A DNA stretch of 64,000 nt from Novosphingobium decolorationis (GCF_018417475.1 NZ_CP054856.1:1217001-1281000), one strand, 5' to 3'; numbered from the stretch's first letter, positions 28,355 through 39,956 are shown. A program made the numbers and translations. The notes: generated from the sequence alone by a model not told the origin.

Positions 28355-29575
28355 TTACTTCTCGTCGAGCGCTTCCAGAAGGTTCTGCGCGGCCTTGGTA
28401 TCGCCTTCGGCCAGCCCCTCGCTCTGTCCCTGCGCGCGGGCGATATAGGCCTTGGACCGGTCGATCTCGCCTTCGAGCGAGGTCACCGTCTGCTTCATGG
28501 AATCGAGCGCCTTGACCTTGAAGGTGTCGATCGAGTCCATCGTGTCGTAGATGTTCTGGAAGGCGCGGCTCAGCGTCTCGAGCGGAATGGTCGCGCTCGC
28601 GGCCTGCTCGTGGATGCGCGCGGTGTTGTCCTTCATCATCTGGCCGGTGCCCTCGATGATATTGGCGGTCGTGGTGTTGAGCGCGGTGATCTGGTCGAGC
28701 ACGAGCTTCTGGTTGGCCATCGCCTGCGCCACGGTGACCGCGGTGCGCAGCGCCCCCACCGTCGTGGTCGAGGCGCGGTCGACGCCCTTGATGAGTTCGA
28801 CGTTGTTCTTCTTCACAAGGTCGAGCGCAAGGTAGCCCTGCACCGAGACCGCCATCTGCGTAAGCAGGTCCTGCGTGCGCTGACGCACGTAGAACAGCGC
28901 GCTCTCGCGCACGGCCTTGGCCTTGGCGGGATCGCTGTGGTCGAGATCGGCGGCCTTGTCCTCGAGCGCGGTGTCGAGAGCCTTCGACATCCAGATCATC
29001 TGTTCCAGCTTGCCGAGCGAGACCCACAGGTTCTGACGCTCAACATCGATGGCCGCGTTGTCCATCAGGAGCTCGTCCTTGCCGTTCTGCAAACGGGTCA
29101 GGATTGCCGAAATGTGGCCCTGCGCGCTCTGGTAGCCGTCGAAATAGTCGCGCAGCTTCGATCCGAAGGGAATGATCCCGAAGAACTTGCGCTTGGAGAG
29201 CAGATCGCCCTTGGTCGAGGGATCGAGGTCCTCGACCGTCTTCCTCAGCTCGGCAAGGTCTGCGCCCACGCCGCTGTCGCGGTCCATCGCGCGGATCGGG
29301 CGGTCGAGGAAGCGGTTGGAATGCCCGGCCGCCTCGGAGATCTCCTTGCGGCCCATGTTGGTGATCTGGTCGACGCGGCGGCCGAAATCGGGCGAACTGG
29401 CGTCCTGCGAGACAAGATCGGAGACGAATTCGTCCACGCGCACCTGCAGCTTGGACTTCTGCTCCTCGTTCACCGGCACGAGTCCGGCGGCCTTCTCGGC
29501 CTGCACGGTGGGCACGGGATCGGGCGGCGTCAGCTTGAGTTCGTCAGCCACAGCCGTGTCGGTCGTGCTCGCCAT
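28355..29575 (-). CDS. telA: TelA/toxic-anion-resistance family protein
   Basis: A 406-residue soluble helical protein of the TelA (KlaA) family, linked to tellurite and cell-envelope stress resistance with unknown mechanism. Family stretches include FFGIIPFGSKLRDYFDGYQSAQGHISAILTRLQNGKDELLMDNAAIDVER and the C-terminal LSRAFQNIYDTMDSIDTFKVKALDSMKQTV. It is the first gene of the minus-strand set TelA, XpaC-like, YqiJ-like, flotillin. That set suggests a membrane-integrity function. Confidence 0.93.
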   Translation of the reverse strand: MASTTDTAVADELKLTPPDPVPTVQAEKAAGLVPVNEEQKSKLQVRVDEFVSDLVSQDASSPDFGRRVDQITNMGRKEISEAAGHSNRFLDRPIRAMDRDSGVGADLAELRKTVEDLDPSTKGDLLSKRKFFGIIPFGSKLRDYFDGYQSAQGHISAILTRLQNGKDELLMDNAAIDVERQNLWVSLGKLEQMIWMSKALDTALEDKAADLDHSDPAKAKAVRESALFYVRQRTQDLLTQMAVSVQGYLALDLVKKNNVELIKGVDRASTTTVGALRTAVTVAQAMANQKLVLDQITALNTTTANIIEGTGQMMKDNTARIHEQAASATIPLETLSRAFQNIYDTMDSIDTFKVKALDSMKQTVTSLEGEIDRSKAYIARAQGQSEGLAEGDTKAAQNLLEALDEK

Positions 29576-29670
29576 TCGTGAAAGTCCTTGTCCTGCATCT
29601 TACCCGGTATTGGACAGACAAGGTAGGTTTGGGCGCCCGTCTCTACAAGAAAAACCGGAAGCTGAGCGCC

Positions 29671-30510
29671 CTAGTCGTCGATGAAGGGGCCATGGCCGTC
29701 GACCTGCGTCATCAACATGGAATCGCCGCGCGCCACGACGCACAAGGTCAGCCCCGCCGCCTCGGCCCGGCGCACGGCCAGATTGGTCGGCGCCGAGATG
29801 GTGACGAGGAGCGCGCAGCCCGCGCGCACCGTCTTCTCGACCAGTTCGTAGGAACAGCGCGAGGTCATGACGATGAAGCCTGCGCCTGCGTCGCGCCCCT
29901 GCCGCGCCAGCGCCCCCACCAGCTTGTCGAGCGCGTTGTGGCGCCCGACATCCTCGCGCAGGAGGAGCACCTCGCCCTCGGGCGTGCAGAAGGCCGCCGC
30001 GTGGGTCGCGCGGGTGGCCTGGCCCAGCACCTGCCGTCCGCGCATCGCCTCCAGCGCCTTGCCCACCGCGGCGCGCGACAAGCGCAAGGTGGGCTCCAGC
30101 ATGGGCAGCGGGCGCAGCGCAGTCTCGATCCCGTCCATCCCGCAGATGCCGCAGGAGCTGTCCCCGATCCGGCGACGCGCACGCTCCAGGACCGGGCCCA
30201 GACACTCGGACGGAAGACTGACCCGCGCCACCATGCCCTGCCCCCATGCGCCCTTGTCGACATGCGAAAGCGCAATCTCGCCGACCTGTTCGGCCCGCGC
30301 CAGTCCCTCGGCCATGAGGAACCCGGTCACGAAGTCCTCCAGGTCCAGGGGCGAGGCCATCATGACGGCAAAGGCGATGCCGTTGATCTCGATGGCAACG
30401 GGGCATTCGATGGCCAGAAGATGCTCTCTTGCGCCTTCCGAAATCGGCCCTTGTGTGTAATCCGCACGCACAAAAAGCGCCTCAAGCGCTCCGGGAACGC
30501 CGCCGCTCAT
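29671..30510 (-). CDS. fdhD: Formate dehydrogenase accessory sulfurtransferase FdhD
   Basis: A 279-residue protein that transfers sulfur from IscS to the molybdenum cofactor of formate dehydrogenase. The catalytic cysteine motif is SSCGICG; DFVTGFLMAEGL, REDVGRHNALDKLVGAL and TSRCSYELVEKTVRAGC are further family marks. ATG 30510 is chosen because GGGAG lies nine bases upstream, better than a GTG two codons earlier. No formate dehydrogenase gene is present in the window, so its client is elsewhere. Confidence 0.95.
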   Translation of the reverse strand: MSGGVPGALEALFVRADYTQGPISEGAREHLLAIECPVAIEINGIAFAVMMASPLDLEDFVTGFLMAEGLARAEQVGEIALSHVDKGAWGQGMVARVSLPSECLGPVLERARRRIGDSSCGICGMDGIETALRPLPMLEPTLRLSRAAVGKALEAMRGRQVLGQATRATHAAAFCTPEGEVLLLREDVGRHNALDKLVGALARQGRDAGAGFIVMTSRCSYELVEKTVRAGCALLVTISAPTNLAVRRAEAAGLTLCVVARGDSMLMTQVDGHGPFIDD

Positions 30511-30786
30511 GGCCACAGGCTCCCTGCCGCAGCGGTCAAAAAATGGCCGAAATGCATGGTTTCATCGCAATCTGCATACGCGTTTTCCACGGGCGAATCC
30601 CGCCCCGCGAGGCCCAACGTGCCAATTTGGCTTGCTTGGCGCTGTGGACTTACCCTAAACGGGCGCGCCAGATAAAGGGTCGATGGGCATGCCCCGCGGA
30701 TTAAGATATGGCATTACCCGCATTCGCGGCGGCGTTTCCCACCCGACCGGACAAAGATTTTTCGCAAGAGATTGGTTGAACCCTAC

Positions 30787-31635
30787 ATGAGTTGGCTGAG
30801 CAAGGTCCGCAATTCGCTTTCGAGCCTGAACAAGCGTGACACCCCCGACAACCTCTGGATCAAGTGCCCGAGCTGCGGCGAGATGCTCTTCACCCAGGAG
30901 TTCGAGGCCAACCTCTCGGTGTGCCCGCGCTGCGAGCACCACGGGCGCATCACCGCCAAGGTCCGCTTCGAGCAGATCCTCGACGCCGGCTTCACGGTGC
31001 TGCCCACGCCCGAGGTGGAAGAGAACCCGCTGAACTTCCGCGACACCAAGAAGTACTCGGACCGCCTCAAGGCCGCCCGCGCGGCCAATCCCTATCCCGA
31101 CGCGTTGACCAACGCCTTCGGCACGATCGAGGGCCACAAGGCCGTGCTCGGCGTCCAGGACTTCAAGTTCATGGGCGGCTCGATGGGCATGGCCGTGGGC
31201 GAGGCGTTCGTCGCGGGCGTCGAGAAGGCGATTGCGCAGAAGTGCGGCTACATCATCTGCACCGCGGCCGGCGGCGCGCGCATGCAGGAGGGTATCCTCT
31301 CGCTCATGCAGATGCCCAAGACCACGGTCGCCACGCGCCGTCTTGCGGCTGCGGGCCTCCCCTACATCGTCATCCTGACCGACCCCACCACCGGCGGCGT
31401 GACCGCGAGCTACGCGATGCTCGGCGACGTCCAGATCGCCGAGCCCGGCGCCCTCATCGGCTTTGCCGGGCAGCGCGTCATCCAGGACACGATCCGCGAA
31501 AAACTTCCCGACGGCTTCCAGCGCGCGGAATACCTCCACGACCACGGCATGGTCGACATGGTGGTGCACCGCAAGGACCTCAAAGGCACGCTGGCACAGC
31601 TCCTCGGATACCTTGAACGAAAGGAAGCCCAGTGA
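30787..31635 (+). CDS. accD: Acetyl-CoA carboxylase carboxyltransferase subunit beta
   Basis: A 282-residue subunit. The N-terminal zinc ribbon has CPSCGE and CPRCEHH, spaced as in AccD. The crotonase-type fold carries [36 protein letters not shown] and [30 protein letters not shown]. It is the first of four accB/C/A/D genes in a row and overlaps accB by 4 bp. With AccA it transfers carboxyl from biotin to acetyl-CoA to make malonyl-CoA. Confidence 0.96.
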   Translation: MSWLSKVRNSLSSLNKRDTPDNLWIKCPSCGEMLFTQEFEANLSVCPRCEHHGRITAKVRFEQILDAGFTVLPTPEVEENPLNFRDTKKYSDRLKAARAANPYPDALTNAFGTIEGHKAVLGVQDFKFMGGSMGMAVGEAFVAGVEKAIAQKCGYIICTAAGGARMQEGILSLMQMPKTTVATRRLAAAGLPYIVILTDPTTGGVTASYAMLGDVQIAEPGALIGFAGQRVIQDTIREKLPDGFQRAEYLHDHGMVDMVVHRKDLKGTLAQLLGYLERKEAQ

Positions 31636-32090
31636 ATATCGACAGCGCCCTTGTCCGCGAGCTTGCAGAGCTCCTTGCGGAAACCGGCCTCTCGGAAATC
31701 GAGGTGGAGGACGGTGAACGCAAGATCCGCGTCAGCCGCCAGATGATCCAGCAGATGAGCGCGACGCTCCCCCCGGTGGGCTATCCCGCCGAGGCGGCCG
31801 CAGTTCCTGCAGCACCGGCCGCAGCCGCCGCGCCCGCACCGGCGCCCGAAGCCCCCGTCGATGCGGTCAAGTCGCCGATGGTCGGCACCGCCTACATGTC
31901 GGCCGAGCCGGGCGCTGCGCCCTTCATCTCGGTCGGCCAGTCGGTCAAGGAAGGCGATGTCCTCCTCATCGTCGAGGCGATGAAGGTCATGAACCAGATC
32001 ACCGCGCCCAAGTCGGGCACGATCAAGGCGATCCTCGTCGACAACCAGCAGCCGGTCGAATTCGACCAGCCGCTCGTGGTGATCGGCTGA
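31632..32090 (+). CDS. accB: Biotin carboxyl carrier protein of acetyl-CoA carboxylase
   Basis: A 152-residue carrier. The N-terminal part ([31 protein letters not shown]) is the AccC-interacting segment. An alanine/proline linker follows ([21 protein letters not shown]). The biotinyl domain carries K118 in VEAMKVM. The GTG start overlaps the accD stop (GTGA), implying coupled, near-stoichiometric synthesis. Confidence 0.96.
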   Translation: MNIDSALVRELAELLAETGLSEIEVEDGERKIRVSRQMIQQMSATLPPVGYPAEAAAVPAAPAAAAAPAPAPEAPVDAVKSPMVGTAYMSAEPGAAPFISVGQSVKEGDVLLIVEAMKVMNQITAPKSGTIKAILVDNQQPVEFDQPLVVIG

Positions 32091-32104
32091 GGTAGAGCGT
32101 TTCC

Positions 32105-33454
<1,350 letters not shown>

Positions 33455-33462
33455 GCGAAAGC

Positions 33463-34425
33463 ATGACCAAACCGATGAAATCCTACCTGGACTTCGAGAA
33501 GCCGATTGCTGAACTGGACACCCGCGTGGCCGAGCTGCGCGCGACCCAGGACGGCAGCAGCGACATTGACATCGAGGCCGAGATCGCCAAGCTCGCGGCC
33601 AAGAGCGAGGCCATGCTCGCCTCCACCTACGGCAAGCTGACGCCCTGGCAGAAGACCCAGGTCGCCCGCCACCCGCTGCGCCCGCACTTCGTCGACTACG
33701 TGGAGATGGCCTTCACCGACTTCGTGCCGCTGGGCGGGGACCGCCTCTATGGCGAGGATTGCGCGATCCTGGGCGGCTTTGCCCGCCTCAATGGCCAGCG
33801 CGTCATGCTCATCGGCCACGAAAAGGGCAACGACACGGCCAGCCGCGTCAAGCACAACTTCGGCATGGCCAAGCCCGAAGGCTACCGCAAGGCGATCCGC
33901 CTGATGGAGATGGCCTCCAAGTTCGGCCTGCCGGTCGTCACGCTTGTCGACACCGCAGGCGCCTTCCCCGGCATCGAGGCCGAGGAACGCGGCCAGGCCG
34001 AAGCCATTGCCCGCTCGACCGAGGCCTGCCTCGCGCTCGGCGTGCCGATGGTCGCGGCCATCGTCGGCGAAGGTGGCTCGGGCGGCGCGGTCGCGATTGC
34101 CGCGGCCAACAAGGTGCTCATGCTCGAGCATTCGGTCTACTCGGTGATTTCGCCCGAGGGCGCCTCCTCGATCCTGTGGCGCACGCCCGAGAAGGCCGCC
34201 GACGCCGCCACCGCGATGAAGGTAACGGCGCAGGACCTCCTCGAACTCAAGGTCATCGACGGCATCGTCGAGGAACCGCTGGGCGGCGCGCACCGCAACC
34301 CGGCCAAGACCGCCAAGGCGCTCGCCACGGCGATCGAGAAGGAACTTGCCAAGCTCGCGAAGCTCGGCGCCGAGGCGCTCGTGCGCCAGCGCGAGGAACG
34401 CTTCCTCGCCATCGGCTCGCTCTGA
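33463..34425 (+). CDS. accA: Acetyl-CoA carboxylase carboxyltransferase subunit alpha
   Basis: A 320-residue subunit paired with AccD. Family marks include YLDFEKPIAELDTRVAELRA, GRLNGQRVMLIGHEKGNDT-like sequence (FARLNGQRVMLIGHEKGNDTA), GMAKPEGYRKAIRLMEMASKFGLPVVTLVDTAGAFPGIEAEERGQAEAIARS and GEGGSGGAVAIAAANKVLMLEHSVYSVISPEGASSILW. ATG 33463 is used; a second in-frame ATG at 33475 is also possible. It ends the acc operon, converging on the sugar kinase with 13 bp between stops. Confidence 0.95.
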   Translation: MTKPMKSYLDFEKPIAELDTRVAELRATQDGSSDIDIEAEIAKLAAKSEAMLASTYGKLTPWQKTQVARHPLRPHFVDYVEMAFTDFVPLGGDRLYGEDCAILGGFARLNGQRVMLIGHEKGNDTASRVKHNFGMAKPEGYRKAIRLMEMASKFGLPVVTLVDTAGAFPGIEAEERGQAEAIARSTEACLALGVPMVAAIVGEGGSGGAVAIAAANKVLMLEHSVYSVISPEGASSILWRTPEKAADAATAMKVTAQDLLELKVIDGIVEEPLGGAHRNPAKTAKALATAIEKELAKLAKLGAEALVRQREERFLAIGSL

Positions 34426-34438
34426 GAACGAACGTGAC

Positions 34439-35344
34439 CTAAACCGCGTGCCCGGGCCGCTGCGCAAGCGCCCGGGCCGCGATTTCCAAGGCCCCTGTCG
34501 GCCCCGCATCGTCCCCCAGCGTCGGCAGCACGATCCGCTGCGCCAGAACGGCGGGCGTGGCATCCTCCAGATAGCCGCCCAGCAGATGCGGCACGTGGTC
34601 GATCGCACGTGCCAGCAGATGTCGCTGGCGATGGGTGACCCCTCCCCCCACGATGATCCGCTGCGGCGCCAGTGTCAGCAGCAGGTGGACGAGCAGTTCG
34701 GCAAGATCCTGCGCGATCACCTCCCAGCGCGGATCGTGCGCGGGCACTTCCCCCGGATGGCAGCCCAGGCGCGCAGCGAGCGCAGGCCCGCTCAGCAGCC
34801 CCTCCACGCAGTCCCCGTGAAAACGGCAGGCGCCCGCAAAACCGTCCCCGCGCGCCCGGCGCAGGCGCAAGTGGCCCAGTTCCGGGTGCAGGCTGCCATG
34901 GACCGGATGGCCCTCGACCAGCACGCCGCCCCCGATCCCTGTGCCAATGGTGACGTAGACAAGGCTGGAACAGCCCTTGCCTGCCCCATGCCGGTATTCG
35001 CCCAGCGCCGCACCGTTCACATCGGTATCAAGCCCGACCGGGCAGCCCAGCTCCTTCGCAAAGGGCGCGCGCACCTCCGCCCCGCTCCACCCCGGCTTGG
35101 GGGTTGCCAGCATGCATCCGAAATCGGTGGCGCGCGGTTCGAGACGGATCGGGCCGAAACTCGCGATCCCCAGCGCATCGAGCGCCCGCGTGCCTTGCCA
35201 ACCGGACAGAACCTCAAGCGCCTCTTCCAGAGTGGTTTCAGGATCGCGGGTCGCGAACTCGACACGCTCGTCGATCCGTCCCGCCTGCCCGAGCACCACG
35301 ACCGTCTTGGTCCCGCCCAACTCGATTCCCGCCAACCTGTGCAC
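34439..35344 (-). CDS. ROK-family sugar kinase, fructokinase type
   Basis: A 301-residue ROK kinase. The ATP motif is GIELGGTKTVVVLG. DVNGAALGEYRHGAG and VYVTIGTGIGGGVLVEGHPVHGSLHPELGHLRL form the catalytic part. The zinc-binding segment is of the fructokinase kind, CRFHGDCVEGLLSGPAL. GTG 35344 is chosen from GGAAGAGG just upstream; a frame extension to 35512 runs through the divergent promoter and is unlikely. It is divergent from the disaccharide carrier gene. It probably phosphorylates fructose released from an imported sugar. Confidence 0.88.
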   Translation of the reverse strand: MHRLAGIELGGTKTVVVLGQAGRIDERVEFATRDPETTLEEALEVLSGWQGTRALDALGIASFGPIRLEPRATDFGCMLATPKPGWSGAEVRAPFAKELGCPVGLDTDVNGAALGEYRHGAGKGCSSLVYVTIGTGIGGGVLVEGHPVHGSLHPELGHLRLRRARGDGFAGACRFHGDCVEGLLSGPALAARLGCHPGEVPAHDPRWEVIAQDLAELLVHLLLTLAPQRIIVGGGVTHRQRHLLARAIDHVPHLLGGYLEDATPAVLAQRIVLPTLGDDAGPTGALEIAARALAQRPGHAV

Positions 35345-35384
35345 GCGCCTCTTCCTTCCCGAACCGCTCCGCCGCTCCCCAAAG

Positions 35385-35405
35385 TTGGCTCGTAATCGGA
35401 GCCAA
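35385..35405. promoter_or_regulatory. Inverted repeat in the kinase/carrier divergent promoter
   Basis: TTGGCTC and GAGCCAA form a perfect 7-bp dyad with a 7-base spacer, between the ROK kinase and the carrier gene. It is a candidate operator for the LacI-type regulator two genes away. A central CG step, usual for LacI sites, is not present, so another regulator is possible. Confidence 0.45.
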
Positions 35406-35493
35406 ACACGTAGGTGTACGGAGCCTCGCCCGCACCAGACCTTGGTAGGCAATAACGATTGTATCCATCGCACAGGCCGCGAGGGGAAGCAAA

Positions 35494-36906
35494 ATGCGGG
35501 CAGGGCCACCACACGGGCCGGTCAAACAGTTTCAAAGGCCCGTGAGATCGCACGGCAGCGCGGTTGCCGAAGCGGTGACGGCGCTGGAAGGAAAGCGCCG
35601 TCTGTCGCTGGCGCGGATTGTCGAACTGAACCTGGGCTTCTTCGGCCTGCAACTGAGTTTCGGCCTGCTGGTCGCCAACACCTCGCCCATCTTCCGCAGC
35701 CTCGGCGCCGAAGAAAGCGAACTTCCGCTTCTGTGGATCGCGGGCCCCATGACCGGAATGCTCGTCCAGCCGCTCGTCGGCGCGCTCAGCGACCGAACCA
35801 CCTCACGCTTTGGGCGGCGCACGCCCTTCCTTGCGGCGGGCAGCGTGCTCGCCGCGGCCAGCCTGGTTGCCATGCCGCTGGCCCCTGCGCTGTGGGTCGC
35901 GGTCGCCCTGCTCTGGGTGCTCGACACGGCCAACAACCTGGTGCTCGAACCCTACCGCGCGACCGTGGCGGACCGTCTGCCGCCCGACCAGCTGCCGCGC
36001 GGCTTTCTCGTCCAGAGCGCCTTCACCGGTGCCGCGCAGACGCTGGCCTACCTCCTGCCCTGGGCGCTCGCCACACTTATCGACCACCGGCTTGTCGATG
36101 CCAACGGCGTGCCACTGACCGTGCGCATCGCCTTTGGTGCCGGCGCGGTGATCACGCTCTCCACGATCCTCTACTCGCTGCTGCGCGTGCCTGAACCCAG
36201 CCTCTCCCCCAGCGAACGCGAGGCGCTGGTCCGCCTGCCCCGCCGCTCGCTCCTTGCGGAAATCTGGACGGCGCTGCGCACCATGCCCGCGCCCATGCGC
36301 CGCCTGGCGCTTCCCATGTTGTGCCAGTGGTACGCGATGTTCGTGTTCTGGCAGTTCTGGCTCGATACCATCGCGCGCCGCCTCCTGGGCACCCACGACC
36401 CGGCGTCGGACGCCTACCGCGAGGCGATCCTGCTCACCCAGCAGCTGGGCACGCTCTACAACGCCATCGCCTTTGTCGCCGCGCTCGCCCTGATCTCCCT
36501 CCTGCGGCGCTGGCCGATCCGCACGATCCATGCGACCTGCCTTGCCCTGAGCGGCCTTTCCATGCTCCTTCTGGCCCGGGCGGGATCGGTGACCTCGCTG
36601 GCGCTGGCCATGGTCGGCATCGGGATCGGCTGGGCCGCCCTCATGGGCAACAACCACGCCCTGCTCGCGCGTTGCCTGCCAGCGCACCGGATCGGCATCT
36701 ACATGGGTCTGTTCAACCTCTTCATCGTGATCCCCATGCTCGCCGAGACCGTGACCATGCCCCTGCTCTACCGCCACCTGCTGGGCAGTGACCCATCGCA
36801 AGCGATTGTAATGGCAGGATTCATCATGATGACCGGGGGCTTGACCATTTTTCTGTCAGGGAAGCCCAGCGTTTCCGCCTTTTTGCGACAGAATCGCAAG
36901 AAATAG
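35494..36906 (+). CDS. GPH/SUT-type sugar transporter, probable sucrose or maltose carrier
   Basis: A 470-residue carrier with about twelve membrane segments. FFGLQLSFGLLVANTSPIFRSLGAEESELPLLWIAGPMTGMLVQPLVGALSDRTTSRFGRRTPFLAAGS is the hallmark of the sucrose/maltose branch of the GPH family, including the SDRxxSRxGRRRPF-like motif. GAGGGGAAG precedes the ATG. With the fructokinase-type ROK and a LacI regulator it forms a small uptake set for a fructose-containing or related disaccharide. No glycoside hydrolase or phosphorylase gene accompanies it in the window. Confidence 0.88.
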   Translation: MRAGPPHGPVKQFQRPVRSHGSAVAEAVTALEGKRRLSLARIVELNLGFFGLQLSFGLLVANTSPIFRSLGAEESELPLLWIAGPMTGMLVQPLVGALSDRTTSRFGRRTPFLAAGSVLAAASLVAMPLAPALWVAVALLWVLDTANNLVLEPYRATVADRLPPDQLPRGFLVQSAFTGAAQTLAYLLPWALATLIDHRLVDANGVPLTVRIAFGAGAVITLSTILYSLLRVPEPSLSPSEREALVRLPRRSLLAEIWTALRTMPAPMRRLALPMLCQWYAMFVFWQFWLDTIARRLLGTHDPASDAYREAILLTQQLGTLYNAIAFVAALALISLLRRWPIRTIHATCLALSGLSMLLLARAGSVTSLALAMVGIGIGWAALMGNNHALLARCLPAHRIGIYMGLFNLFIVIPMLAETVTMPLLYRHLLGSDPSQAIVMAGFIMMTGGLTIFLSGKPSVSAFLRQNRKK

Positions 36907-36945
36907 CCTCGCGTATCTATCCGACTGACCAATAGGGTGCTACAA

Positions 36946-38022
36946 ATGCCCACGATGGTGGAAAAATTGAGGAACGAGGCCGAGGCGGATTCTTCCGAAC
37001 TCGCCCTCACAGAAGAGATCGAGGTGCGCACTCTCGCCGACCTCGCTCGCCTGGCGGGCGTTTCGGCGGGCACGGTGTCGCGGGCCCTTGCCGGCAAGGC
37101 GCTGGTCAATGCCGAGACCCGCGAGCGGATCCAGGCGCTGGCCCGCAAGCACGGGTTCCGGCCCAACCAGATGGCCAGCAAGCTGCGCTCACGCCGCACC
37201 GGCGTCATCGGGGTGGTCATTCCCCTGGGGCACGACAAGCGCCAGCATATTTCGGACCCCTTCTTCCTGACTCTGCTGGGCGCCCTTGCCGACGAACTGA
37301 CCGAGAGCGGCTACGATCTCATGCTCAGCCGCGCGATCCCCGACCAGACAAGCGACTGGCTGGAGCGCATGACCGGTTCGGGCATGGTCGATGGGGTCAT
37401 CGTGATCGGCCAGTCCAACCAGTTCGAGACGATCGAGCGGGTGGCCCGCCACTACCCGGCGATGGTCGTCTGGGGCCATCACCGCGAAGGGCAGATCCAC
37501 TGCTCGGTGGGCAGCGACAACTTCGAGGGGGGGCGCCTCGCCGCCGAGCACCTGATCAAGCGCGGTGCGCGTCGCCTTGCGTTCCTGGGCAGCACGGTCG
37601 GCATCGAGATCGCAAAGCGCTTCGAGGGCACGCTGGCCGCTGCGCGCGCAGCCGGCCTCACCGTCACCCACCTCCCGGTCCACATGGCCCACGAACAGGT
37701 CTTTGAGGAAGTCTCTTCCGCGCTCGGTTATGGTAGCGGTATCGAATTCGACGGCATCGTCGCCGCTTCGGACCTCATCGCGATGTCGGCCCTGCGCGTC
37801 CTGTTCGAGAACGGGCACCAGGTTCCCGCCGAGGTGCAGGTGATCGGCTTCGACGACCTCCCGCTCGCCGCGCAGACCTTCCCGCCGCTTTCCACCCTGC
37901 GCCAGGAAATCCAGACCGGCGCGCACCTCATGGTCGAAAAGCTCAAGGCACGGATCGCGGGCCAAGCGGCGCCAAGCGAGGTCATGGCCCCGACGCTCAT
38001 CCTCCGGGATTCTACGCGTTAG
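36946..38022 (+). CDS. LacI-family transcriptional regulator
   Basis: A 358-residue repressor-type protein. The helix-turn-helix and hinge read RTLADLARLAGVSAGTVSRALAGKALVNAETRERIQALARKHGFRPNQMASKLRSRRTG. The periplasmic-binding-like sugar domain runs to the end (GFDDLPLAAQTFPPLSTLRQ). About 30 acidic residues precede the HTH, longer than usual for LacI. Starts at 36937 (GTG), 36946 and 36955 (ATG) are all possible; AGGGTG favours 36946. It lies 39 bp after the carrier and probably controls the kinase/carrier pair. Confidence 0.9.
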   Translation: MPTMVEKLRNEAEADSSELALTEEIEVRTLADLARLAGVSAGTVSRALAGKALVNAETRERIQALARKHGFRPNQMASKLRSRRTGVIGVVIPLGHDKRQHISDPFFLTLLGALADELTESGYDLMLSRAIPDQTSDWLERMTGSGMVDGVIVIGQSNQFETIERVARHYPAMVVWGHHREGQIHCSVGSDNFEGGRLAAEHLIKRGARRLAFLGSTVGIEIAKRFEGTLAAARAAGLTVTHLPVHMAHEQVFEEVSSALGYGSGIEFDGIVAASDLIAMSALRVLFENGHQVPAEVQVIGFDDLPLAAQTFPPLSTLRQEIQTGAHLMVEKLKARIAGQAAPSEVMAPTLILRDSTR

Positions 38023-38243
38023 TTTGTAACGCAAGTCCCAAAGTGCCATTTTCCGGCCGCGCTGCGATGGCGGCGTGTCTTCCCGGCATCGCTTCGCGGT
38101 AATCTCGCCCAGAAGCGCAGACCATGCCTTCCGGTGCCGGGCGCCCCACGCTAGACAGCGCCGAGCTGGCGCCGCTCCCGGTCAAGACCAACGGCGCACG
38201 GACCCCATGAGCAGGAATTGCCAAGACCCATGTTCGACGTCGC

Positions 38244-39956
38244 ATGCTGATCGGGATTGACCTTGGGACGACCAACAGCGCGGCGGCGATCTGGCAGGAG
38301 GGAGCCGCCCGACTGATCCCGGCGAGCGCCGATGGCGCACTCCTGACCCCATCGGCGGTAAGCTGTGACGCAGCGGGCGCGACCTGGGTCGGGACGCCCG
38401 CGCGCGACCGCCGCGCGGCCCACCCCGCCGACACCGCCACCAGCTTCAAGCGCGCCATGGGCACGAACACCCTGTTCCACCTTGCCGGCCGCGAATTCCG
38501 GGCCGAAGACCTCTCCGCGCTGGTCCTGCGCGCGCTTGTCGAGGATATCGCTGCCGAGACCGGCACGCGCCCCACCGAGGCGGTCATCACCGTGCCCGCC
38601 TACTTCAACGATCGCCAGCGCAAGGCCACGCGCCAGGCGGGCGAGCTGGCCGGGCTCACCGTGCGCCGCCTGATCAATGAACCGACCGCCGCCGCGCTCG
38701 CCTTCGGCCTTCAGGACAAGGGCGACCGCGAGCCGTTCCTGGTCTTCGACCTGGGGGGCGGCACCTTCGATGTCTCCATTGTCGAGATGTTCGAGGGCAT
38801 CGTCGAGGTCCGCGCCTCGGCGGGCGACAACCGCCTGGGCGGCGATGACTTCGACCGCGCGCTGATCGCGCTCACCGCCCCGCGCCTCGATCCCGAAGGC
38901 CGCCTTGCCGCGCTTCCCGAAACACGGCGCGAGGCGCTCCTTGCCCGCGCCGCCGAGCGCTGCCGCAAGGCCCTTTCCAGCGCCGTCGAGGCCGATTTCA
39001 CCGTCACGCTCGATGGCGAGACGCAGCTCTCCGTCACGGTCGGACAGGACGAATTCGAAGCGGCCAGCGCGCCGCTCCTCGACCGGCTGCGCGATCCCAT
39101 CGTGCGTGCGCTCCGCGACAGCGACATCGCCGCCCACGACCTCTCCGAGATCGTGCTCGTGGGCGGGGCCACCCGCATGCCCGCCGTGCGCAAGGCAATC
39201 ACCCGCCTCTTTGGCCGTTTCCCCAACGCCGCCGTCCACCCCGACCACGCGGTAGCACTCGGCGCGGCGATCCAGGCGGGCCTGGCCGCACGCGATGCCG
39301 CGCTCGACGAAGTGCGCATCACCGACGTCTGTCCCTACACGCTGGGTGTCGAAGTGGCCGAGCCCAGCCCCCATGGCGGGCTCCAGAAGGGCCTGTTCTC
39401 CCCCATCATCGAGCGCAATACGCCCGTGCCTGTCAGCCGCGTGCAGTCCTACTCCACCTTGTCGGACGGGCAGAAGCAGATCGAGTTCGGCATCTACCAG
39501 GGCGAGGCGCGCGAGGTTGCGCGCAACATTCGCCTGGGCGAAATCCGCATTCCCGTGCCCGCGCGCCCGGCGGGCGAAGTCGATGTCGACGTGCGCTTTT
39601 CCTACGACAGTTCGGGACTTCTCGAAGTCGACCTGCACATCCCGCTTGACGACAGCCGCCACAACCTCGTCCTGCTGGATGAGGAAGACCGCGAGGGCCC
39701 CGAGAGCCTGGCCGCCCGGCGCGAGGCGCTGGCCGCGCTGAAGTTCCACCCCCGCGAGGACGCGGCCAACATGGCGCTCCTCGCGCGCGCCGAGCGCTGC
39801 TACGAAGACCATATCGGGCCTGTCCGCCAGAACCTGGGCCGCGCGATCACCCGGTTCACCGGGATCCTCGACACCCAGGAGCCTCGCCTCATCGCCGAGG
39901 CCAGGGAGCGCCTCAGCGCGCAGCTCGACGCCATCGAAGGCAGCGCCCCGCTATGA
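38244..39956 (+). CDS. hscC: Hsp70-family chaperone, HscC type
   Basis: A 570-residue Hsp70 homologue. The nucleotide-binding domain has [67 protein letters not shown] and [14 protein letters not shown]. The substrate-binding beta domain follows ([44 protein letters not shown]). The C-terminal lid is short, as in HscC, and there is no DnaK-type tail. The next gene overlaps it by 4 bp and encodes a J-like membrane protein, the same pairing as E. coli hscC with djlB/djlC. A specialised rather than general chaperone is likely. Confidence 0.9.
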   Translation: MLIGIDLGTTNSAAAIWQEGAARLIPASADGALLTPSAVSCDAAGATWVGTPARDRRAAHPADTATSFKRAMGTNTLFHLAGREFRAEDLSALVLRALVEDIAAETGTRPTEAVITVPAYFNDRQRKATRQAGELAGLTVRRLINEPTAAALAFGLQDKGDREPFLVFDLGGGTFDVSIVEMFEGIVEVRASAGDNRLGGDDFDRALIALTAPRLDPEGRLAALPETRREALLARAAERCRKALSSAVEADFTVTLDGETQLSVTVGQDEFEAASAPLLDRLRDPIVRALRDSDIAAHDLSEIVLVGGATRMPAVRKAITRLFGRFPNAAVHPDHAVALGAAIQAGLAARDAALDEVRITDVCPYTLGVEVAEPSPHGGLQKGLFSPIIERNTPVPVSRVQSYSTLSDGQKQIEFGIYQGEAREVARNIRLGEIRIPVPARPAGEVDVDVRFSYDSSGLLEVDLHIPLDDSRHNLVLLDEEDREGPESLAARREALAALKFHPREDAANMALLARAERCYEDHIGPVRQNLGRAITRFTGILDTQEPRLIAEARERLSAQLDAIEGSAPL

